Shown here piece after piece: positions 56,977 to 64,000 of a stretch of DNA of 64,000 bases. The stretch comes from Raffaelea ambrosiae (Eukaryota > Ascomycota > Sordariomycetes > Ophiostomatales > Ophiostomataceae). How positions within the stretch are numbered: position 1 is the first letter of the stretch; the number at the start of each line of letters is the position of its first letter. Below the pieces are notes generated by a model, which had not been told where the DNA came from, did no database searches, and saw nothing but the letters and a program-made list of their open reading frames with translations. Made by a program: the position numbers and the translations under genes. The stretch lies in assembly GCA_002778195.1 (NCBI GenBank), contig PCDI01000004.1, positions 1,310,733 to 1,374,732 on the forward strand, read 5' to 3'.

Positions 56977-59900
56977 ATGAACGGCCACTTTGCTGCCGTC
57001 GGCGACGAGCCGACGGCCAAGCAGTACGAGCACGGCATCCAAGTCATTGACGAGGACAAGGATTTCACGTGAGCCTCACCGACTTTGGCATCTGGCGACG
57101 GTCTGGCGACATCTGGCCAGGACAGCTGCACATGGCATGACAGACAATGCTGGGCAGGCGGGACGCAGTCTTTGTGCCTTCATGCTCGCCTGCCTGCATG
57201 TCATGGACAGCTCTCTGGACTCTGCAGATGCTTCGCCAGGTGCTCTCTAGATGCCCCTCCCCCCCTCATCGCCACAGCTCCTCCCTGGACAACCCCCCCC
57301 TTCTCCTCCTTCCGCTTCCTCAGCTTGTATTGAACCCCCCGTTCTTTGCCCCTGTACTGACACTGACGTCTCCTCCCCAACAGCACCAACCTCAATGACT
57401 ACCTCCACCAGACCCACGTTGCCGAGGCCGGCTTCAACTACCACCTCATCTCTGTCTTCGGCTCCCAGTCGACCGGCAAGTCCACCCTGCTCAACCACCT
57501 CTTCGGCACCGAGTTCAGCGTCATGTCCGAGTCCGAGCGCCGCCAGACCACCAAGGGCATCTGGATGTCCAAGAACAAGAACAGCAGCCGCCACATGGCC
57601 GACAACATCCTCGTCATGGACGTCGAGGGCACCGACGGCCGCGAGCGCGGCGAGGACCAGGACTTTGAGCGCAAGAGCGCGCTCTTTGCCCTGGCCACCA
57701 GCGAGGTTCTGATTGTCAACATCTGGGAGCACCAGGTCGGCCTGTACCAGGGCGCCAACATGGGCCTGCTCAAGACCGTCTTCGAGGTCAACCTGCAGCT
57801 GTTCCTCAAGGACAAGCAGTCCAACCCGCGCTCGCTGCTCTTCTTCGTCATCCGCGACTTCATCGGCAACACCCCGCTGTCCAACCTGCGCAACACCCTC
57901 ATCCAGGACCTGAGCAAGATCTGGGGCTCCATTTCCAAGCCCGCCGGCCTCGACGCCTCCAAGATCGACGACTACTTCGACTTTGCCTTTGCCGCCCTCC
58001 CCCACAAGATCCTCCAGCCCGACAAGTTCCTCGACGGCGTCGACGACCTCGGCCGCCGCTTTGTCACCGGCCATCGCTCGGCCCAAGACCAGGAGTTCAG
58101 CGGCGGCGTCTTCCTCCCCGAGTACCACCGCCGCATCCCGGCCGACGGCTTCTCCGTCTACGCCGAGGGCGTCTGGGACCAGATCGTCAACAACAAGGAC
58201 CTCGACCTGCCAACCCAGCAGGAGCTGCTCGCCCAGTTCCGCTGCGACGAGATCTCCCGCGAGGCCCTGATTGTCTTTGACAACGAGATCGCCCCCCTCG
58301 AGGAGCAGCAGGCCGACGCCGTCCGTCTCGGCAAGTTCACCGTCCTGTCCGGCCTCGGCGTGGCCGGCATCAAGTCGCGCGAGGCCAGTCTCAAGCTCTT
58401 CGAGACCCAAGCCAGCCGCTACCACAAGGGCGTCTACCTGCGCAAGAAGCAGGAGCTCGAGGGCAAGATCGACACCCGCCTCAAGGCCCTCTACCAGGGC
58501 CAGGTCTCCGCCGCCCACAAGGCCGGCGTGGCCTCCTTCACCGAGGCCGTGACCAGCGCCGTCAAGGCCGGCCAGAAGTCTGGCGGCTCCTACGAGTTTG
58601 CCGACATTGTCGACACCCAGAAGCACAAGACCCTCGAGGTCTTCCGGAAGGAGGCCAAGGGCCTCGCCATCCCCGGCGTCGCGTGGTCCAACTTCAAGCC
58701 ACAATATCTGCTGTTTGAGAAGGAGCTCGACGAGGTCAGCGCGAAGCTGCGCAAGGAGGAGATGCGCCGCCTGGCCACCCGCGTCGAGCGCTGGGTCAAG
58801 TCGCGCCTCGGCGACACCGTCGGCCTCGAGTTCAACAAGCTGGGCTCCGGCCGCGCCGGCGGCGGCGCCCCCGACATGCCGTCTGTGGCCGATGCCGCCA
58901 GCGAGAGTACCCTCAGCCTCAACCGCGTCAACAGCCTCAGCAAGCCGCCCTCTGAGAAGGACCTGTGGGACCGCATCTGGACCGTCTTCGTCGCCGTCGT
59001 CAAGGAGGCCCAGGACCGCTTCACCGAGCGCGCCAAGAGCTTCGATGCGAGCGAGGAGGAGGTCCTGGTCGGCCTGTGGCGCCTGCGCCGCAAAAGCTGG
59101 GTGGCCCTGCGCGAGAAGATCGACGACGAGGTCATGGAGGGCAACATTCTGCTCAAGCTGCGGGAGAACTTCGAAGACAAGTTCCGCTACGACGAGGCCG
59201 GCGTGCCGCGCATCTGGCGGCCCAGCGACGACATTGAGGGCATCTACACGCGCGCGCGCGAGTCCACCCTGGCTCTCATCCCCCTTCTGTCGCGGTTCCG
59301 CCTGGCCGCCACCTATGCGCCGCCCGACCTTCCGAGCTGGATCGGCGCCCAGCCGGTCGGCGTCGAGCCAGAAGACGAGGACGACCTGACTCCCATTGGC
59401 GGCGTCGACGAGGAGGAGGGCAAGAGCCTCGAAGAAGAGATGACCGTGCTCAGCGAGGGCAAGCGCCAGGACCTGGTCATCCGCTTCAAGAAGACGGCCG
59501 ACGGCGTCTACGTCGAGGCCAAGCGCGGCGCCCTGGGCGGCATCACCCAGGTGCCTCTGTACTTTTACGTCATCCTGCTGGTCCTGGGCTGGAACGAGAT
59601 TATGGCGGGTAAGTTCCATTTCCACATGGCACAGTTCAGGGGCCGATCACTAACGTTCCTTCAGTCCTTCGCAACCCTCTGCTGTTCCTGCTGCTGGCCA
59701 TCATGACTGGCGGCACCTATGTGGCGTACAGCTTGGCTCTTCTGGGCCCCATGATGCAGATGGCCAACGCCGCCTCCAACCAAGCCGTCGAGATTGGCAA
59801 GCAGAAACTCAGGGAGTTCCTGGAAAACAACGAGACCGCCCGGGAGGCCCTGGCTATGCCAGCACGCCACCATGCCAATGGCAACGCCACCAGCGCCGCC

Positions 59901-59990
59901 ATCACGGATGACATTGGCCTCGACACACTGGACACCCGCGGCAAGAAGAAGTCGTTGGAGCCCACATCACCCTTTGACGACGAAATTTGA
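56977..59990 (+). CDS. SEY1: Sey1, dynamin-like ER membrane-fusion GTPase
   Basis: Exons 56977-57068, 57384-59608 and 59665-59990 (introns 315 and 56 bp) give 880 residues, typical of Sey1/RHD3. The G1 motif is GSQSTGKST (57-65), followed by RRQTTKGIW, the DVEGTDGRERGEDQ switch and the FFVIRDF segment. A long helical-bundle middle domain follows. Two membrane segments near the C-terminus (VPLYFYVILLVLGW and PLLFLLLAIMTGG) form the ER hairpin, and a cytosolic tail ends in FDDEI. The protein tethers and fuses ER tubules using GTP. The second splice rebuilds the hairpin turn (EIMAVLRNPL). The gene is convergent with RNase H2A. Confidence 0.97.
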
Positions 59991-60903
59991 GTGAGAGGAG
60001 AGAAAGACTTTATGGCGCATTGTTTGGCTTTTCCCTTGTGTTCGGTTCTCATGGTCATTTTTTTGAGGAGAAGAAGGAGACGGGGAAAAAAAAGAAAAAA
60101 GAAACCTTGACGAAATCATATCAAACAAAAAACAAAAACAACAAACGAATTTGAATACAAATGAAACGGAGGTGTGTCTTGACACATTCACGACAGCATT
60201 ACTATATTATTGGGAGATGGAGAAACGGCTTTTCTGGTTCTGATTCTGATTCTGTGTTTCCTGGTCTCTGGTTTTTTTTTTTTTTTTTTGTTTTCCACAA
60301 CCATACATAACTAAGCATTCATATATACGCACCTACACGCCGACTAACACAAGCACAAACAACATACGCCCCCCTTCCGCAGACATTGGATAAATGGACA
60401 GCTAGAAAGGGGAGGCGTTTTATTCTTTCGATTTTCTTTTCTTTGGCTCACTTTGTTTTCATTTCTTGTTTTGCTTTTGTTATTCTCGGTCAAAGGGACG
60501 GATGCACGAATGACGATGGGGAAGAGAAAGAGAAACACCACGCACACCCCCCCTTATGCCGGATTCTGGCATATTTATTATTGGGCTGTTGGGCTTTTTT
60601 TTTATGTTGCTGTACGTCGTAACGAGTATGTATCATTGTAGCAGTTTGTGTGTGTGTGTGTGTGTGTTTTTCTGCTGGGGGCCAAAAAAAAAAAGCTACG
60701 ATATTACGGTAACTACGTTCCGACTCATACGCAAAAAAAGGGGGGGGACCAGCAATAAGCAAGAAAAAACCCGCTTTCATGTCTTTTTTCTTTTCCCCTG
60801 ATGCAAAACAAATCCCGGTTGCTATCCTTATTACTTCATTAGTGATTTCGTACAAGATGTCTCCGCTAAAAAAGAGACTGTTTCTCTCTTTTCTTTCTTG
60901 CTC
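59991..60903. other. convergent 3' region of SEY1 and RNase H2A genes
   Basis: About 0.9 kb of A- and T-rich sequence with a T run (60271-60289) and a TG microsatellite (60646-60667). It presumably holds two 3' UTRs. No gene is seen. Confidence 0.6.
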
Positions 60904-62076
60904 CTAAAACGCCTCCAGTCCGACGGGCCGGCCAAACCAAGCCCCCAGCTCGTCCACCTCCTCGGCCGCACTGTCGTCGCCGTTGGCCCCTTGTTGCTGG
61001 TGGCGCAGTGGCAGCGCCGACGTGACGAAGAAGTCGGTCATCCTGGCACTTCCGTCTGCGGCATCGTCGTCGTCTTCGGGCGCCGGCCACTCCACCGCGA
61101 CGCCCCGGTTCTTCCCTTCCTCCAGCATGTCCTTGGCGGTGCCCCAGCTGAAGCGGCACTCCTCCACGCCCCACCCGAAGACCGGGTGCATGTTCCGCCG
61201 CAGCCAGGCCGTGCACCGGCCGTCAGACGGGTAGCCGCTGCCCCAGTCGCTCTCGCCGGCCGGGACGGCGTGCCGGGTGCGGTAGGCCCGGTACAGCGTC
61301 TCCAGCGCCACGTCCCGCGTCACCTTGGCGCACACCGACGCCGCGGACACGCACGGGTACAGCGAGTCGGCCTTTTTCGCCACGGTGATGCGCACGCCGG
61401 GGAAAAACCGCTCGAGCTTCTTCTGGTAGGTGGCGGGCGGGCCCACCGTGTCGACGTAGACGTCCGTCACCCGCACGCCGCGGGCGAGCACGCCGCGGAT
61501 CAGCGCCACCGTGGCGTCCAGCGCCTGCGCATTCAGGTTGCCGCCCCCGCTGGTGGTCGAAAACATGCCCGCGCTGATGTCCCGCGCCGACAGGGCGGCC
61601 ACGGCCCAGCCGCAGGTGCGGTGCAGCGCTGAGCCGCGCTGGCAGACGGCCTCGAGCAGCATGGCGCGCGTGGCGGCGGAGAGGACCTTGCTGTCGTCGA
61701 AGCGGTGGGCCGGGTCGTCGGCGACGTCGGGCTGGCCGCGCAGGAGGGCGTCGGCGGTGTCGACGGGGGCATAAAAGACACCGTAGACCATGGGGCCGAG
61801 GACGGGCCCGCGGCCGGCCTCGTCGACGCCGAGGACGCACGGGACGGGGGCGGCTGCTGTTGTTGTTGTTGTTGTTGTTGTTTGTGGTGGCGAATGTTGT
61901 TGCGCGTCGGCGGTTGGCCGGTCTGGATGAAGACTCGGAGGCACGGGCGAGTAGTAGGTGTAGGAGTCGCCGGCGAGGAGGGCGGGCTGGTCAATGGAGG
62001 GCGGGATGAACTCGCCTGGGGAGGAGGAGGCGTGGTCGAGGACAGCGTCCTCGTCCATGTCCGTATCGGGGGCCAT
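60904..62076 (-). CDS. RNH201: ribonuclease H2 catalytic subunit A
   Basis: An intronless gene of 390 residues. After an 80-residue acidic and Thr-rich N-terminal extension comes the RNase HII fold, with GVDEAGRGPVLGPMVYG (D85, E86), FDDSKVLS, the metal ligand in VYVDTVGPP (D209), and KKADSLYPCVSAASVCAKVTRD with D237. All four acidic catalytic residues are present. The enzyme cuts RNA:DNA hybrids and removes single ribonucleotides from DNA, working with subunits B and C in the nucleus. A PIP-like motif (SARMTDFF, 343-350) occurs in the C-terminal tail. The gene is divergent from MIF2. Confidence 0.95.
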   Translation of the reverse strand: MAPDTDMDEDAVLDHASSSPGEFIPPSIDQPALLAGDSYTYYSPVPPSLHPDRPTADAQQHSPPQTTTTTTTTAAAPVPCVLGVDEAGRGPVLGPMVYGVFYAPVDTADALLRGQPDVADDPAHRFDDSKVLSAATRAMLLEAVCQRGSALHRTCGWAVAALSARDISAGMFSTTSGGGNLNAQALDATVALIRGVLARGVRVTDVYVDTVGPPATYQKKLERFFPGVRITVAKKADSLYPCVSAASVCAKVTRDVALETLYRAYRTRHAVPAGESDWGSGYPSDGRCTAWLRRNMHPVFGWGVEECRFSWGTAKDMLEEGKNRGVAVEWPAPEDDDDAADGSARMTDFFVTSALPLRHQQQGANGDDSAAEEVDELGAWFGRPVGLEAF

Positions 62077-62778
62077 GACGAGTGTTGCAAGAGAGGGGAT
62101 ACAGTATAGAACACCGGCGGAGGTTGAGTCGACTGGCTTGTCCTACCATGAAGGTAAACTGTGAGCGAAAGTCCAGACGAGGTGAATTGGGTAATATGGC
62201 TTATCGATAAGAGCACACGACGCGCTATAGAAATGCGACGCGTTTTCTGGCGGCGCCCTCGGGTCGTCTAAAGGGTCGACTCTTACTGGGGTCCCTGCTG
62301 GAGGGGGGTCCACTTGGTCCAATCACACGCTCCAGCACAGCTGTTGCTTCTCTATGTGGCATTGGCCCATTTGCACAGCAGGCCATAACAACGGCCTTTT
62401 CTGCGGTACTCGTATGGGGTGTGTGTGTGTGTGCGCGCGCGCAGCCAGCAATTCACTCCCCTCCAGCCATAAACACCCCAAAAAAACCACACCCTCTCTT
62501 TGTTTGCCCTTTTACCCCGACGCCGCCTTTCTCGTAAAATAACAAAGGGCAATCGCAACGCATCTCGACGGAAGGAGCGACTGTTGACAATCACGCCCCA
62601 AAAAGATTTTGTTCGACTCGAAAAGTCAAAAAGAGACCACCCCCCCAAATAAGGACACTCGACCCCAACGCCATCGTGCGCGCGCGTGTTCGTTAGTTAC
62701 GCGACCTGGTCTATTCTACCGCAACAAAAGCGCAAAGCGATCCAAAAGCGAGCACCACCCACCACAGTTTCACACAGC
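62077..62778. other. divergent promoter of RNH201 and MIF2
   Basis: About 0.7 kb between two start codons. It contains a GT/GC dinucleotide tract (62419-62442) and a TACTCGTA site (62407-62414). No named factor site can be defended. Confidence 0.5.
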
Positions 62779-64000
62779 ATGGCTCCCCCGCGCGCGGGCG
62801 GCCCACGGCGCTCGCAGCAGCCGAACGAGCACATATATACACTGGGCGAGAGAGGCCGGTAAGATGCGAACCAGACAGACGGGGACGGCGGGACAGCAGA
62901 CCGAGTGACCGAGTGACTGACTGATGGCATCGCAGGAAAACGGGCGTCACGCTGCGCGACACGGGCGTGCGCGACGAGCATGGCATGGAGCCCATTGACA
63001 GCATCTTCTCGTCGCCGAGCAAGTCGCACGACGGCGATGCGACAGGCGACTTTGACGGGGAGGAGGAGGAAGAAGACACGACAGCCGAGGAGGAGGAAGA
63101 AGAAGAGGAAGACGATGACGGTGACGATGACGGCAATGGTGAGGCGGATATGGAACTGACGAATGGTAAGATGCGGTAGAAGAAAAGAAAGAGAGAGAGA
63201 GAGAGAGAGGGTGTGTGTGTGTGTGTCCTCCTACACCGTTCTTCCTGCTAACGTGTACCAGTCGTCGGCCCTGGACCGGCTGCTCTGCTTAACGGACAGG
63301 GCGCTGCGGCGCGCGCAGCCAAGTCGCCGACCAAGACCCTCTTTGGCTCGCCGGCTGTGCGCGGCAGCGGCGCCAAGCGCCACAACGCGGCCATCCGCCA
63401 GAACCACCTGCTCAAGCCGCCCTCGTCTCCGTCTGCCAAAGCTCTGGCCGCCCACGGCATGAGCCCGGTCAAGTCGGTCAGCCGGCGCCTCGACTTTGGC
63501 AAGGCCACATCGGCCAACGCGCAGCGGAAACCCGTGCTCTTTCCCAATGGCTCCAAGAACGTGCCGTCCTTGCCGCCACATATCGACGAGGACGACGAGG
63601 ACGAGGACGACGAGAGCATTCTGCACGGGACCACCCAGAACGGCGCAGACGACTCGATGCAGATGATCGGCGAGCCGAATGGATACGACGAGCCAATACC
63701 AGAAGAGCCCGAGGAACAGAAAGTGGAAGAAGAGGAGGAGGAAGAGGAGCCAGTACGGCCAGCGCACAAGCGGGGACGCCCACCAAAGGCCAAGGCTGCT
63801 CCAAACGCTGCTCCAAAAGCTACTGCTTCTGCAGGCACCAAGCGCCGACGATCTGGCCGAAACTCTGGCGCGAGCGAGGTGGCGCCGGCTGAGCCAGCAG
63901 AGGAAGTAGAGCCAGAAGAGGAAGAAGAAGAAGAGGAGGAGGAGGAGGAGGAGGAGCAACAGCAACCAAAACGACAAAAGGTGGCAGAAACCAAGGGCAG
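62779..64000 (+). CDS. MIF2: inner kinetochore protein CENP-C/Mif2 (5' part, cut by window end)
   Basis: Exons 62779-62858, 62936-63165 and 63262 to beyond 64000 (introns 77 and 96 bp). The N-terminal block is rebuilt by the first splice: HIYTLGERGRKTGVTLRDTG, then RDEHGMEPIDSIFSSPSK. This matches the fungal Mif2 N-terminus, which in yeast contacts the MIND complex. Two acidic tracts follow, flanking KSPTKTLFGSP and SVSRRLDFGK segments and an AT-hook-like KRGRPPKAKA. The CENP-C motif and cupin domain must lie beyond the window. The frame stays open to the last base. Intron 2 carries GA and GT microsatellites. Confidence 0.87.

Noticed and set aside
57247..59625. 792-codon frame antisense to SEY1
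   Set aside because: It exists because the G/C-rich third positions of SEY1 remove stop codons on the other strand; the translation is a Leu/Val/Gly-rich shadow.

Overview
The window is nuclear DNA of a filamentous ascomycete. Genes are mostly single or few-exon, with short introns (56-315 bp, GT..AG, several with CTAAC-like branch sites). Coding sequence is very rich in G/C at third codon positions, and homopolymeric Ala, Gln, Ser, Gly and acidic tracts are common. The families present (a GH72 Gel-type glucanosyltransferase, a Rax1/RgsB-like RGS protein, a Zn2Cys6 regulator, Sey1, Mif2) fit Pezizomycotina, probably Sordariomycetes. An ophiostomatalean such as Sporothrix is a guess from composition only. 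There are two runs of N (48005-48029 and 48596). I recognise no transposon, rRNA, tRNA or CRISPR.

Layout. 0.3-2.2 kb: myo-inositol-type MFS transporter (-). 6.9-8.9 kb: membrane RGS protein (+), convergent with a GPI-anchored GH72 enzyme (-, 9.6-11.3 kb). 14.4-16.6 kb: predicted pseudokinase (-). 19.8-22.5 kb: cysteinyl-tRNA synthetase (-) with a possible mitochondrial extension. 23.2-24.3 kb: membrane-anchored short-chain dehydrogenase (-), divergent from proteasome subunit RPN6 (+, 25.1-26.6 kb). 26.8-28.8 kb: Zn2Cys6 regulator (-). 29.8-31.1 kb: secreted alpha/beta hydrolase (-), divergent from a DUF1223 protein (+, 32.7-33.6 kb). 34.3-35.8 kb: RRG9 (+). 37.4-41.1 kb: large WD40 protein (+). 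42.2-43.6 kb: succinyl-CoA ligase beta (+). 48.1-48.5 kb: small unknown protein (+). 50.6-53.9 kb: 1095-residue low-complexity unknown (+). 54.7-55.8 kb: fructosamine-3-kinase family (+). 57.0-60.0 kb: SEY1 (+), convergent with RNase H2 subunit A (-, 60.9-62.1 kb). That gene is divergent from the 5' part of MIF2/CENP-C (+), which runs off the right edge.

Most of these are housekeeping genes with no shared pathway, so this is not a secondary-metabolite or defence cluster. Intergenic stretches are long (up to about 4.7 kb) and hold short tandem repeats, microsatellites and homopolymers.

The most interesting signals are these. (i) Two short motifs built on GTAC (GTACGAGTAC, and TACATAGTA which is usually flanked by GTAC-like bases) recur in intergenic DNA far more often than chance predicts. 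(ii) A 109-bp, two-mismatch inverted copy of part of the WD40 coding sequence lies just downstream of the DUF1223 gene, so that transcript could carry antisense to the WD40 mRNA. (iii) The cysteinyl-tRNA synthetase has an in-frame upstream ATG that would add a mitochondrial-type presequence. (iv) RNase H2A carries a PCNA-binding-like motif at its C-terminus. No clearly new multi-gene system was found.
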